From: Gastranaerophilus sp944325835
GTDB taxonomy: Bacteria > Cyanobacteriota > Vampirovibrionia > Gastranaerophilales > Gastranaerophilaceae
DNA: 64,000 nt
Direction: 5' to 3'
Assembly: GCA_963931575.1 (NCBI GenBank)
Contig: OZ007029.1
Coordinates: forward strand, 434,001-498,000
Shown piece by piece: positions 16,901-25,394 of this stretch; position 1 is the stretch's first letter; the number at the start of each line of letters is the position of its first letter. A program made the position numbers and the translations under genes. The notes beneath the pieces were generated by a model. That model did not search any database, was not told the DNA's origin, and was given only the letters and a program-made list of their open reading frames with translations.

Positions 16901-17349
16901 CTGTACCGGAAGCACAACCGGCTTCCACCGAAAATAACGCCGAGGCTGCTGCTCCTGAACCTTTAACTATACAAAAAATTAAAAAGGATTTTTCACAGCC
17001 TAATACATACCTTTCTGTAAGTAAAATTGTCTGGGATGTTCCTGAATATTTAACCTATAATGATGATTTTAATACCTATTTGCAAACACTTGGCAGTACG
17101 TTAAAACTAAATCTCTCCAGTGATTTGCTTTTAATAAGTGAAAATACAGTATTCAATAAGGTGAAGGTTAAAATTGAATTAAAGGACAGCGGTAAAAAAT
17201 ACAGTGCGGAGCTTGCAGAAGGCTGCGGAACTCAGGTTGTTGATGATTTAGTGTTACAATCTGTTAAGAATACGCTTAATCTTCTGAAACCACCGGTAAA
17301 TAGCCTTGAAACGGCAGATGAAGAATTGTTTATAACTATATATTTATAA
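13948..17349 (+). CDS. Large acidic membrane-anchored repeat protein, function unknown
   Basis: 1133 residues in three parts. Residues 1 to about 235 look like a folded domain (VDFEIADIQLPNLYIDVRA, FIPKKHFENKLVPDIYLI). Residues 240-890 are a highly acidic, low-complexity tract rich in Glu/Asp, including an 18-residue tandem repeat at about 471-578. One membrane helix (ILIPVAALVTVLGLAGAGAW, about 895-915) follows, then a Pro/Ala-rich linker and a C-terminal domain (1010-1133) ending LFITIYL. A type II orientation, with the acidic part cytoplasmic, is likely from the preceding Lys residues. I do not recognise a family. Followed 65 bases later by a sigma-like gene. Confidence 0.75.
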   Translation: MENLLIADNQDITLTEKEVLEESQNSVRTIADNLLKTKAYYNALAANAVMQYLKDKGLLRGEIVNMHSSSKMLVDFEIADIQLPNLYIDVRAVFDENEIFIPKKHFENKLVPDIYLIMKLDDDLTNGTLLGFVEPAKINKQNQNDEYYFVNKSILTPPSKLTELINSFALMQQYVISESAELVIEKLIMLYMDHDIDDTKLEKLIDYLKNSVIAREKLIEFENFERLSYMALQEFKNLDVENNDFSKYIRTLVATDEFAQFDDKSDDLSELFGDETSQPKGLFVDDVVEAVPMDEPAVEEVPAEEKTIVDEEDLPLTKAVHDEIAHDEVQEPVEEEIEAEVFDDIEELAVPEENSAEVIEDTLEAAADSVSEEGDTSVFDEFDAFDAGDEFDIPDELLAEEEQPAAVEETHDVTQEPENAPDIEEISPVVDEAEVAADEVTEEIVSDETIASGETSVETLDPDTLIVEPAIEEENIELSAIDAEPATAIEEENIELSAIDAEPATAIEEENIELSAIDAEPATAIEEENIELSAIDAEPATAIEEENIELSAIDAEPATAIEEENIELPAVETEPEMTIEEEPATEDIVEPDETVITDEDINQNSENLTESLNSEDLELQLDEPVSENLETENIELEPIEEISLETPENVTEDIITDSAHEKEEPKELDVAQALDLDTVNLDSDTVIGLSEGIMDVKDVEDVQTGEPAPEETLSADELDNIVFDTENTEEEPQTPEAPSEESVSAMQEFEPVETVTDEDVENAIAQSQANEDKKEEHSSDIDLLMGMDNSSDADNLSLEELLSMENDLSASDDPHSAFHFSDSEDEDEHGDAKNATKTVAASAEELEMLAADLDDGPEAVIQDNTPKVEDTEDDEDLSNFAFAVDSRAQGNNAKKILIPVAALVTVLGLAGAGAWYFLSHGKSAAGTGSIDVDNIGTGGADIDLNNVVTPENPPVADIKLPAETAAKPAVPQAKKAEDKKVPPSAVPEAQPASTENNAEAAAPEPLTIQKIKKDFSQPNTYLSVSKIVWDVPEYLTYNDDFNTYLQTLGSTLKLNLSSDLLLISENTVFNKVKVKIELKDSGKKYSAELAEGCGTQVVDDLVLQSVKNTLNLLKPPVNSLETADEELFITIYL
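15358..15681 (+). repeat. 54-bp in-frame tandem repeat (VNTR)
   Basis: Five near-perfect 54-base units plus a divergent sixth, starting at 15358, 15412, 15466, 15520, 15574 and 15628. Each encodes the 18-residue unit IEEENIELSAIDAEPATA. Copies differ mainly at one Glu codon (GAG, GAG, GAA, GAG, GAA), suggesting recent expansion. Length changes would be in frame. Confidence 0.95.
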
Positions 17350-17414
17350 TTTTTTAATCTTGTGCTATAATAAACGCAGTAGACAGCAGATTACTGCTTT
17401 AAAGGGAGCTAGGC

Positions 17415-17993
17415 GTGGAAACATTAACACCTGAAAAAAAATTATTAATTGAAAAGTGTATAAAAAATAATAAAAAATTCCAAAATAATGAAGATTTATA
17501 TGATGATTTCTTTAATGAAACATATAAAAATGCGTTGTCTTTATTAAAGACGGTTTCTTCTGAATCTACAATAGAACTTTATTTAAAAAGAGTTGTAACA
17601 AGCTCTATGATTAATGTTTTAAAGGATTCCGGCCGGCTAAGACGTACCTCTCAAGGCTATCAGGCAACGCCATCCGTGCCTATTGATTCTGTTCTTGATA
17701 CATATAATCCGGAGTATTTGAATACCAGAATTATTTTTAAAAATGTTCAACTGGAAGATAATCCCGAAGACGCTTTTATTAAAAGAGAATTGTTGAAAAA
17801 TATTACCCGTATTTTAAATGAAATCGAAAAGAAAGAACCTGATAAGCAATACTTAACTCTTTTTAAGCTCCGTTATGAAGACGGACTGACCCAGAATGAA
17901 ATTGCTCTTAAACTTGGTATTTCCCAATCTGAAGTGTCTAAAAAATTATTTAAGTTAATGGCTAAGGTGAAGGAAAATCTTAATTTAGGATAG
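17415..17993 (+). CDS. Sigma-70-like/HTH regulator
   Basis: 192 residues with a C-terminal region-4-type helix-turn-helix (LRYEDGLTQNEIALKLGISQ, then SEVSKKLFKLMAKVKENL) preceded by a helical N-terminal part that only vaguely resembles sigma region 2. GTG start at 17415 with AGGGAG upstream. It lies between the acidic membrane protein and the zinc-ribbon NTPase, with only 3 bases to the latter, so the three form a probable operon. It may be an alternative sigma factor or a sigma-like DNA-binding protein. Confidence 0.72.
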   Translation: METLTPEKKLLIEKCIKNNKKFQNNEDLYDDFFNETYKNALSLLKTVSSESTIELYLKRVVTSSMINVLKDSGRLRRTSQGYQATPSVPIDSVLDTYNPEYLNTRIIFKNVQLEDNPEDAFIKRELLKNITRILNEIEKKEPDKQYLTLFKLRYEDGLTQNEIALKLGISQSEVSKKLFKLMAKVKENLNLG

Positions 17994-17996
17994 AAA

Positions 17997-20981
17997 ATGA
18001 AGTGTCCAGTTTGTAAAAAAGAAGTTCCTGATGAATCAATTATCTGTCCGGAGTGCAAAGCAAGAATAGGGTTAGTTTGTTATAAGTGTAAGACAGTCAA
18101 CCCGATTAATACTCTGCGCTGCAAGAAATGTAATACAGAAATCCTTAGACTTTGCCCGCATTGTCGTACAATAAATTTACCAACCGCAAGCGTTTGCAGA
18201 AAATGTCATGCCTCACTGCTTTCTGATAAAGAGCCTTCCGCAGAGCCGGTTAAGGAACAGGTTAAGGAACCTCAGCAGCCAAAATTTGCGAAAATTAAGC
18301 CGACTCAGGATGAAATAATTAATCTTATATATAACGCAATTGTTGAGAACGAAAAGTTTATTATATCTCTTAATGCACCGAAGGGTATGGGCAAAGATTT
18401 TGTACTGGATAAGGTTCTTGATAAACTTGGCGGAACAACTTATACTGTCCTCAAGGGCACCTGTTCTCCGCTTTCGCAATTGACACCGGGCGGGTTAATT
18501 CAGGAAATTTTGATTTCGCTTCTCGGACTGCCGAATTTTTGTATTAATAGTGTTCAGTTTCAAAAAGACGCGTTTAAGTTTTTTAAAAATGAGTTCGCAG
18601 AATTCGCCAATGACGAAATTGTAATGCTTATTAACCTGTTATATCCGTATTTGACAGGGAATTTTGAAGATATTCTTACAAACAAATCGCGGACATTCAA
18701 TCTGGTGACAAAAGTTTTTGCGCATATTTTTAGATCGCATAAAGTCTTATTTGTCATTAATAATTTTGATTTTATTGACGCGCTTTCGTACGAATATTTT
18801 AATAACTTTATAAAGATTGATGATATTTTTGAACATACAAAATTTCTTATGACATATTCGGAGCCGCGTCCGGCGCAGGCTTATTTTTTTCTTGAAGAAG
18901 AAAAGTACGGCGATATTTATTTCAATCTCGAATTATCTCCGCTTACGCCTGTTGAGGCTGTTGGTATCTTTAAGATGACACCGGGGATTAATAAAATTCT
19001 GCCGGATATAGAAAAGAAAGAGCTTTACAAAAAATCCAAAGGCAGTCCGGCTTTTATTGAACAGGGTATTGCATATAAACAGGATTGTATTCAGTATGAT
19101 CTGGATTTCAAACTTCCTGATAATATCACGGACTTGATTAAAAAAAGGCTGGAAATCTTAAAAATCAGGACTCCGCTTGCGTTTAATGTTTTGCTTTGCG
19201 CGTCAATTCTCGGTAAAAAGATTAATATTAATCTTATAAAAGAAGTTTTTGAATTAAATGACGATATCTTCAACAATACGGCGAAATTCCTGATTGGTAA
19301 GGGTTTTATCTCGGAAATTAACGAGTTTTTCTGTGAATTTAAAAATTCGCTTCTCTGGGAAGTTGTTTTAACTGTTGCGAAAAACGAACCGAATTTTGTT
19401 GAAATTAACAAAAAATTGTATTCGATTCTGAAAATTTTTACTCTGAATTCTAACACTACTCTTGCGATAATTCTGCAAAACCTTCAAAATAAAAAAGAGG
19501 CGCTGAATGTTTGGACGCATAATGTTAATCTCTGTAGTTATATCGGGGATGTTAATTTGTATATTATTTCGCAAAAACAGTGTCTGGCGCTTATTAACGA
19601 ACTTGATGACAGGGAAACTTTGAAAATCCGGTTTAATATCGCTGAGCGTCTCGGAAAAATCTTAACCCAGTATAAACCCGATGATGCGATAGAATTCCTG
19701 CCGGATGCGATTTCAAATGCTCAGGGTATAGGTAACAGCATAAAAGAAATTGAACTTCTGGGATATCTTACATGTTCGTGTCAGAGAGCCGGCAATTATT
19801 ACGGTGTGGTTGAAAGTGTTGACAGGGTGCTGGAAAAAGTCAATCCGGCTAAAGACCTTGAAATCGCCATGATTAAAGCGGCTAAACTTGATGCGCTTTT
19901 AAATATTGGTGATTGTGCGGAAGTTATTAATCTTATTCAAAAAGATATTATGCCGGTGTTTAATAAATATCTTAACGGTGTGTACCGCAGAAAAGACATT
20001 TCTTACGAACTGCTTTATAACACCTGGCTAAGAACATATTTAATTCTGGCGAATGCTTATATCTTCCAGGGTAATAACAAAGCCTTTGAAATTACAACTC
20101 TGTTATTTAATATAATTGAGCGTGGACAGGTTAAAGACACTAACTTTATTATTAAATGCCATCTTGCCTTTGCATTTGCAAGTACGGTTGCCGGCGACTA
20201 CGCGGCTTCCAATAAACATTTACAGGAAATCATGGACGCTTGCACAGAATTTTCTATGAGTAATGAAAATATTCTGCGCTGGAATTTTATCAACATGATA
20301 AACCGCTTCCTCAACCACGAATATGAACATATTCAGGAAGATTTGTTTGAAATCGTTGCGTTTGCGAATAACAACTTTGATACCTTTACAAAAAATATTA
20401 TGAAAACTCTTCTTGGTAAGGTTCTTGTTGATAATGACCAAACGCCGAAGGGGCTGGAAATTTATAATGAGCAGCTTGAACACTTTTCCAATGAAAAAAT
20501 TGCACTCGGTGCGCTGCTTTGCTGGTACTTGATTTCAGATGCTGTTATGAACCTTGAAGGACCGGATAAAGCTATAGAAATCGCATCTAAGGCGCTTGAC
20601 GTCGCACAAAATCCTAAAATTCAAAATTATTTCTTCAATATCTGTTTGAAAATGGTACTGACAAAAGCTTATATAATTAAAGAGGATTTTGAAACCGCGC
20701 GGATTTATCTTGATAATGCCCTGCAAATCTCGCAGCAATATGAACTGCACGATATGACAGCCCGTCTTTATCTGTTGTATGGAAAATTGTATCAGGATGC
20801 AGGCTTGAAAAAGTCGCCTAAACAACGAGAATTCCTGAAAATGGCTGCAGTGATGTATGAAAGATGTATTAAATCAATCCGCAAAACCCAGAATAATCAT
20901 TTATTCCGGGAACACTCAAGAGCGGAAAAGGTTCTGACCTCATTTTGCGAGATGAATAATATCAATCTCAAGAATAAATAG
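17997..20981 (+). CDS. Zinc-ribbon / P-loop NTPase / TPR protein
   Basis: 994 residues. Residues 1-75 carry six CxxC pairs (CPVC, CPEC, CYKC, CKKC, CPHC, CRKC), i.e. double-zinc-ribbon modules. A P-loop-like APKGMGKD lies near 127-134, with a possible Walker B strand VLFVINNFDFID near 250, arranged as in AAA_16/STAND ATPases. From about 480 to the end it is helical and TPR-like. Such proteins usually act as signal-responsive switches; the partner is unknown. The Walker A has Asp where Ser/Thr is usual, so ATP hydrolysis is uncertain. Confidence 0.75.
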   Translation: MKCPVCKKEVPDESIICPECKARIGLVCYKCKTVNPINTLRCKKCNTEILRLCPHCRTINLPTASVCRKCHASLLSDKEPSAEPVKEQVKEPQQPKFAKIKPTQDEIINLIYNAIVENEKFIISLNAPKGMGKDFVLDKVLDKLGGTTYTVLKGTCSPLSQLTPGGLIQEILISLLGLPNFCINSVQFQKDAFKFFKNEFAEFANDEIVMLINLLYPYLTGNFEDILTNKSRTFNLVTKVFAHIFRSHKVLFVINNFDFIDALSYEYFNNFIKIDDIFEHTKFLMTYSEPRPAQAYFFLEEEKYGDIYFNLELSPLTPVEAVGIFKMTPGINKILPDIEKKELYKKSKGSPAFIEQGIAYKQDCIQYDLDFKLPDNITDLIKKRLEILKIRTPLAFNVLLCASILGKKININLIKEVFELNDDIFNNTAKFLIGKGFISEINEFFCEFKNSLLWEVVLTVAKNEPNFVEINKKLYSILKIFTLNSNTTLAIILQNLQNKKEALNVWTHNVNLCSYIGDVNLYIISQKQCLALINELDDRETLKIRFNIAERLGKILTQYKPDDAIEFLPDAISNAQGIGNSIKEIELLGYLTCSCQRAGNYYGVVESVDRVLEKVNPAKDLEIAMIKAAKLDALLNIGDCAEVINLIQKDIMPVFNKYLNGVYRRKDISYELLYNTWLRTYLILANAYIFQGNNKAFEITTLLFNIIERGQVKDTNFIIKCHLAFAFASTVAGDYAASNKHLQEIMDACTEFSMSNENILRWNFINMINRFLNHEYEHIQEDLFEIVAFANNNFDTFTKNIMKTLLGKVLVDNDQTPKGLEIYNEQLEHFSNEKIALGALLCWYLISDAVMNLEGPDKAIEIASKALDVAQNPKIQNYFFNICLKMVLTKAYIIKEDFETARIYLDNALQISQQYELHDMTARLYLLYGKLYQDAGLKKSPKQREFLKMAAVMYERCIKSIRKTQNNHLFREHSRAEKVLTSFCEMNNINLKNK

Positions 20982-20982
20982 C

Positions 20983-21011
20983 TTGACGAAATATAAAAAA
21001 TAGTACATAAT
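20983..21011 (+). promoter_or_regulatory. PV-family promoter of PV3
   Basis: TTGACG at 20983-20988, 17-base spacer, CATAAT at 21006-21011, directly after the NTPase gene stop. Confidence 0.85.
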
Positions 21012-21017
21012 AAAGAA

Positions 21018-21120
21018 GGCAATAAGGCAATAAGAGAATAGGGCAATGAGTCGTTATGACCAAATGAAAAATAAAAAGTCCTATTGCCCTAATGCCATAT
21101 TGACCTATTGCCTTATGACA
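21018..21120 (+). repeat. Leader inverted repeat of GGCAATA units (PV3)
   Basis: Left arm built from GGCAATAAGGCAATAAGAGA, right arm containing TATTGCC and ending TGACCTATTGCCTTATGAC; the arms can form a long imperfect stem in the 5' UTR. Also present in PV5 and PV6. Confidence 0.85.
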
Positions 21121-21139
21121 AAAAGAAAGGATGGAAAAA

Positions 21140-22377
21140 ATGAAAAACCGAAGTGTAAGTATTTGTACGGGGGGGGGGGGGGGCCGGCTGAGCCGGTTCT
21201 ACAATTGGACCCGTGCGACTGGACAAAGAAATCCCCATATTGTCATTCCGAACTTGTTTCGGAATCTGTCCCACGTTACGAGCAGGTATCCAACATTGGC
21301 CAGACCCTGAAACGGTCTTGCTCGACTCGCGAAAAACGGCACCGCGAAAAGCGTGGTTTTCGCTTAGTGCCTCTGCTCGCTCGCGCAGTTCAGGGTGACA
21401 AATTTTTGTCATTGCGTGTCGGTTTTACAATGGCCGCCCGGCTGAGCCGGTTCCATAATGGGCTTGTCGGCTTACGGTCAGCGTTTACCATGGCGGAAAT
21501 ATTACTTTCTCTGACGATAATCGGTGTGGTGGCGGCGATTACATTACCGAGCCTCACAGGCAATATTAACGAGCGTACGTGGAACACTCAAAGAAAAGCC
21601 CTTTATGCACGGTTTAGTCAGGCGATACCATTAATGGGCGCAATTAACGGATATGCAGACGGCGAAACATTTATTTCAGCCGGCTTAAATAAGGTTTTAA
21701 AAATTAATAATGTCTGTGACAGTGAGCATTTAGAGGACTGTGGTATCCCGTCTAAAATAACTACATTAAACGCGGGTATCTATTCTGTGCCTTCACCTTT
21801 TACCCTGCAGGACTTGAACGAAAAATTTGTGTCATATTCAGATTCGTTGGGGTCTTATGACCAGGCGAATATTGAAGCCGTCGGCTTTGAAACGCAGGGC
21901 GGCGAAAGTATTATGCTATTTTATATGCCGAATTGTCAGGCGGAAATGGGTGAAACATCTGACCACTTTGTACAACCTAAAATCTGCGTTAATATGATTT
22001 ACGACTTAAACGGCAATAAGGGGCCTAATACAATCGGCAAAGATATGGGGGTTATGTCGGTCTTGTATCCATCTGACAGTAATGTGGTAATGCCTTACCC
22101 TAATATAAATGACGCGGCAAGTGGTGTTTCGCATGCCGATGCGTTAAAAATATGTAAGCAGCAGGATGACGAATATAGATTACCAACAAGAGATGAACTG
22201 GCATCATTGTTTATTAATCAAAATATTTTAGGAATACCGTTGACCAGTTCATGGTATTGGACATCTTCTGTTTCTTCCTCGCTGAAAGCGTGGGATCAAA
22301 GTATGGTATCCGGCAGGCGGCGTACAAGACCAAAGACCGAAACAGCTCAAAAAGTTAAATGTGTTAAAAGATTTTAA
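21140..22377 (+). CDS. PV3: phase-variable prepilin-like protein (frameshifted by poly-G, OFF)
   Basis: The family start is ATG 21140 (MKNRSVSICT), with AAAGGA upstream. The 15-G tract throws reading into a frame ending at TGA in the leader; 13 or 16 G would join it to the long ORF. The leader would be about 115 residues, with palindromic repeats and a duplicated signal start (GFTMAARLSRF before AFTMAEILLSL). The mature part lacks the 'TDSAGST' segment of PV1/PV2, has INNVCDSEHLEDCG and NGNKGPNTIGKDMG, and ends EYRLPTRDELASLF ... YWTSSVSSS ... KCVKRF. An ATG at 21046 is in frame with the body but lacks a Shine-Dalgarno and lies inside the repeated 5' UTR. Confidence 0.78.
21169..21183 (+). 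repeat. Poly-G tract, 15 G (PV3, out of frame)
   Basis: Longest tract in the window; in-frame reading from ATG 21140 needs 13 or 16 G. Confidence 0.95.
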
Positions 22378-22384
22378 ACTTTAT

Positions 22385-22406
22385 GGCGGGGAAACCCGCC
22401 TTTTTT
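22385..22406 (+). terminator. Rho-independent terminator of PV3
   Basis: GGCGGG-GAAA-CCCGCC followed by TTTTTT. Confidence 0.92.
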
Positions 22407-22442
22407 ATTTTTTGTGTTAAAATATTTTTGTGAAGGGTTATT

Positions 22443-23459
22443 ATGAATATTGATAAAACAAAGTTAGTTTCTGATATTAAAAGGTTAGTTAATGCAAAAG
22501 TTTTAGTTGTAGGGGATCTGGCAATTGACGAAATGATTTACGGCGATGCCGAACGAATTTCACGTGAAGCGCCGGTTTTAATTCTCCAGCATACAAGAAC
22601 AAATATAATTCTTGGCGGTGCGTCAAACGCAGCGCATAACGTTTCCACTCTAAATAACGGAAAAGTTGCCGTTCTTGGTGTTTTCGGCGAGGATTACCAG
22701 TCCGGACAGATGCTGGAAGCTTTTGAAAAAGCAAATATCGACACCCGCTATCTTGTTCGGGATAAAATGCGCAAAACTACAACCAAAACAAGAATCTCCG
22801 GTTCAATCACTACATCTATTACCCAGCAGATTGTGAGAATTGATCACCAGACATCAACCCCGATTGAAGGCGAAACTGAAGCGAAAGTTCTTAAAAATCT
22901 GGAAGAGGCTATTCCGCATTATGATGCCGTTATTCTTTCTGATTATAAAATCGGCTGTCTGACAGATAGAGTTGTTTCAAAAGCAATAGAGCTTGCTAAT
23001 AAATATAATAAAGTTATTGTTGTTGATGCACAGGGACAGCTTGAAAGATTTAAAAATGTTACGTCAATGACACCTAACCTTCCTGATACCCAAAAGTCGG
23101 TCGGATTTCAAATTAATAATGAAGAGGACTTGAAGCGTGCAGGGCGTAAGCTTCTTGAAGAAACAAACGCTAAATCTGTTTTGATTACCTGCGGTGCAGA
23201 CGGTATGTTCGTAGCGGAACCGGATGATAAATATACTAAGATTCCTGTCTTTAACAAATCGGAAGTTTTTGATGTGACCGGTGCGGGTGATACAGTTACT
23301 GCGGTATTTTCACTGGCACTTGCAAGCGGAATAGATCCGGTTTATTCGGCGATTATCGGCAACATCGCGGCGAGTATTGTCGTAAGACAATTTGGCTGCG
23401 CAACAACAACAATTGATGAACTAGTGTCAACTGTTGAGTCAAGAATGAATAGGAGATAA
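22443..23459 (+). CDS. hldE1: PfkB-family kinase, probable D-glycero-beta-D-manno-heptose-7-phosphate kinase
   Basis: Phosphorylates heptose-7-phosphate on the way to ADP-heptose for LPS core. The ribokinase fold is clear: VLVVGDLAIDEMIYGDAERI (start of the RfaE N-domain), GGASNAAHN, and the C-terminal signature DVTGAGDTVTA with the catalytic Asp. At 338 residues it has only the kinase domain; the adenylyltransferase half found in fused HldE is absent and should be encoded elsewhere. One base separates it from the next gene. Exact substrate is by family resemblance. Confidence 0.82.
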   Translation: MNIDKTKLVSDIKRLVNAKVLVVGDLAIDEMIYGDAERISREAPVLILQHTRTNIILGGASNAAHNVSTLNNGKVAVLGVFGEDYQSGQMLEAFEKANIDTRYLVRDKMRKTTTKTRISGSITTSITQQIVRIDHQTSTPIEGETEAKVLKNLEEAIPHYDAVILSDYKIGCLTDRVVSKAIELANKYNKVIVVDAQGQLERFKNVTSMTPNLPDTQKSVGFQINNEEDLKRAGRKLLEETNAKSVLITCGADGMFVAEPDDKYTKIPVFNKSEVFDVTGAGDTVTAVFSLALASGIDPVYSAIIGNIAASIVVRQFGCATTTIDELVSTVESRMNRR

Positions 23460-23460
23460 G

Positions 23461-24015
23461 ATGAATTTCATTAAAAAGTTGAGAGTTTTGGACTATGTGA
23501 TAATAGGTTTACTTGTTATAGCGGGCTTTGTGGGCATTTTTACAGCTAAAAATTTCAGACAAACGGCTTCTAAACAAATTGAAGCGACTTCAAAAATTTC
23601 GTTTACCGTTTGCATAAGAGGGCTTACTTATACCGGCGATGTGCTGCCGCTTAAAGCCGGTGATAAAACTTTTATTACAATCAGAAATGTTCCGTATACG
23701 GAATTGGAAATAGTTGATGTTAAAGCTGAAAAGAGAAAGCAGATGATGCAGGCTTTGAACGGTAAATTTATTGCTGTTGAGGACCTTTCTCTTCCGGGAG
23801 TTTATGACGCTCTGGTTGTGTTGAATGATACTGCCAAAATTACCAAAGACGGGGCGGTTGTCGGCGGGAATAAGATTAAAATCGGACTTCCGATTACACT
23901 GGAAGGTCAGGATTACCGTTTTTCAGGAACCGTTTCTGATTTGAAAGTTGTTCATCTGACAGAAGATGAAGGGTTAAACAAGGCTATAAATTCAACGGGC
24001 AATGATGTTCAATAG
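23461..24015 (+). CDS. DUF4330 protein, membrane-anchored
   Basis: 184 residues: one N-terminal membrane helix (YVIIGLLVIAGFVGIFTA) followed by a soluble domain beginning ISFTVCIRGLTYTGDVLP. This matches my recollection of the DUF4330 family found largely in Cyanobacteria and relatives. The C-terminal domain presumably faces the periplasm. It lies between the heptose kinase and the O-antigen ligase-like gene and overlaps the latter by 14 bases, suggesting an envelope polysaccharide role. Confidence 0.75.
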   Translation: MNFIKKLRVLDYVIIGLLVIAGFVGIFTAKNFRQTASKQIEATSKISFTVCIRGLTYTGDVLPLKAGDKTFITIRNVPYTELEIVDVKAEKRKQMMQALNGKFIAVEDLSLPGVYDALVVLNDTAKITKDGAVVGGNKIKIGLPITLEGQDYRFSGTVSDLKVVHLTEDEGLNKAINSTGNDVQ

Positions 24016-25318
24016 TATATTAGAATTTATTCAGGGGAAAACGGGGATTTTATATAGAAATAGTTACCTGCTGCAAAATATTGATTTTTTAATATTTCTT
24101 GCACTTGCGGGAACGCTGCTGGCATCGCTTACGATGTCGTCAGGCATAATCGGACTCGGTGCGCTTGCTGTTGCAGGTTTGACATTCGTAAAACTTTTAA
24201 CCGCACCAGGTGAGAAAGTCAGAATGACAAAGGCTGAATTGTGCTTGATAATATTTTTTCTTATCGTTTTTATAAGTCTTTGCGGTTCAACGCTTTTCGG
24301 ACTTAGTCTGAAAGGGTTCTTGAAAACCGTGACTTATATTCTATTTTATTTTTCTGCGGCGCAGCTTTTTAAAAGTAATTTGCGATACGGAATTGCAGCG
24401 TTGTTTGTGATTGCAGCGGGAATATTTTTTGAAAGCGGTATTGCTTTTTTACAGAATTTCACCCATGTTCAGGCAATTGCAGGCTGGCAGGATGTGAGCA
24501 ACTTAAATCCGGAACAGGTTATGACGCGTGTTTACGGGACTTTGCAGCCGTATAACCCGAATCTTTTCGGAGGGTATCTGGTTGTAGGATTACCGGCATG
24601 TCTGGGGTTGACCTTCTGGCTGCTGGTGAAAAAGTATTATAAACTTGCGCTTTTATTCTTTGCCGGAACCGGTGCGGGTGTTTTGTCACTGGTATTTACC
24701 GGATGCCGCGGGGCGTATGTTGCATTTTTTATGATGACGCTTTGTGTGCTGACAATTTCATTGAAATTTTTCTGGCAGAATTATAAGAAGATTTATCTGG
24801 CGGTTGTCGGTGCGGGTGTTGTCGTTTCAACCATGCTTATTCTTGCAAGTACATCTCTAAGAGCACGGATTTTATCAATTTTTGCAATGCGTCAGGATTC
24901 CTCCAATTCCTTCCGGTTTAACGTTTATCAGTCGTCGTGGCAGATGTTCAAAGATAACTGGCTTCTGGGAATAGGTGTCGGCAACAAAAATTTCCGCGAA
25001 ATCTACGGGCTTTATATGAAAACGGGATTTGACGCGCTGAGTGCTTATAATATTTATCTTGAAACAGCTGTTGAAAGCGGAATTTTTGCGCTGATTGCAT
25101 TTTTGGTTTATCTGGGATTACAGATTTTTTATGCGGTTAAATATATCTTAACATCTAAAGACGCCGCTAAAATTGTTCTTATGAGTGCGGCACTTGTTTC
25201 TCTTGCAGGCGTAATGGCGCATGGAATGGTCGATACGGTGTTTTTCAGACCGCAAATTCAAATAATTTTCTGGATAATGATGGCGATTATCTCTGCGCTT
25301 GTTCAGGAGAAATGTTAG
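24002..25318 (+). CDS. O-antigen ligase / polymerase-like membrane protein (Wzy/WaaL family)
   Basis: 438 residues, about 11-12 membrane helices, with the large periplasmic loop typical of the Wzy_C family after YNPNLFGGYLVVGLP, and the late motif NWLLGIGVGNKNF followed by AYNIYLETAVESGIFALIAF. The family joins or polymerises glycan units on undecaprenyl phosphate or lipid A at the periplasmic face. It overlaps DUF4330 by 14 bases, so it is co-translated. Ligase versus polymerase cannot be told from sequence. Confidence 0.85.
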   Translation: MMFNSILEFIQGKTGILYRNSYLLQNIDFLIFLALAGTLLASLTMSSGIIGLGALAVAGLTFVKLLTAPGEKVRMTKAELCLIIFFLIVFISLCGSTLFGLSLKGFLKTVTYILFYFSAAQLFKSNLRYGIAALFVIAAGIFFESGIAFLQNFTHVQAIAGWQDVSNLNPEQVMTRVYGTLQPYNPNLFGGYLVVGLPACLGLTFWLLVKKYYKLALLFFAGTGAGVLSLVFTGCRGAYVAFFMMTLCVLTISLKFFWQNYKKIYLAVVGAGVVVSTMLILASTSLRARILSIFAMRQDSSNSFRFNVYQSSWQMFKDNWLLGIGVGNKNFREIYGLYMKTGFDALSAYNIYLETAVESGIFALIAFLVYLGLQIFYAVKYILTSKDAAKIVLMSAALVSLAGVMAHGMVDTVFFRPQIQIIFWIMMAIISALVQEKC

Positions 25319-25394
25319 CAAATTAATATTTTATAAAGACCCCCTAAAAGTGTGTTAGAATGAATTTGTAAGGATAAGAAGTAAAGGAGATTGT

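Noticed and set aside
21046..21139. Upstream ATG in frame with the PV3 body
   Set aside because: Lies in the repeated 5' UTR element without a Shine-Dalgarno; the family start is at 21140.
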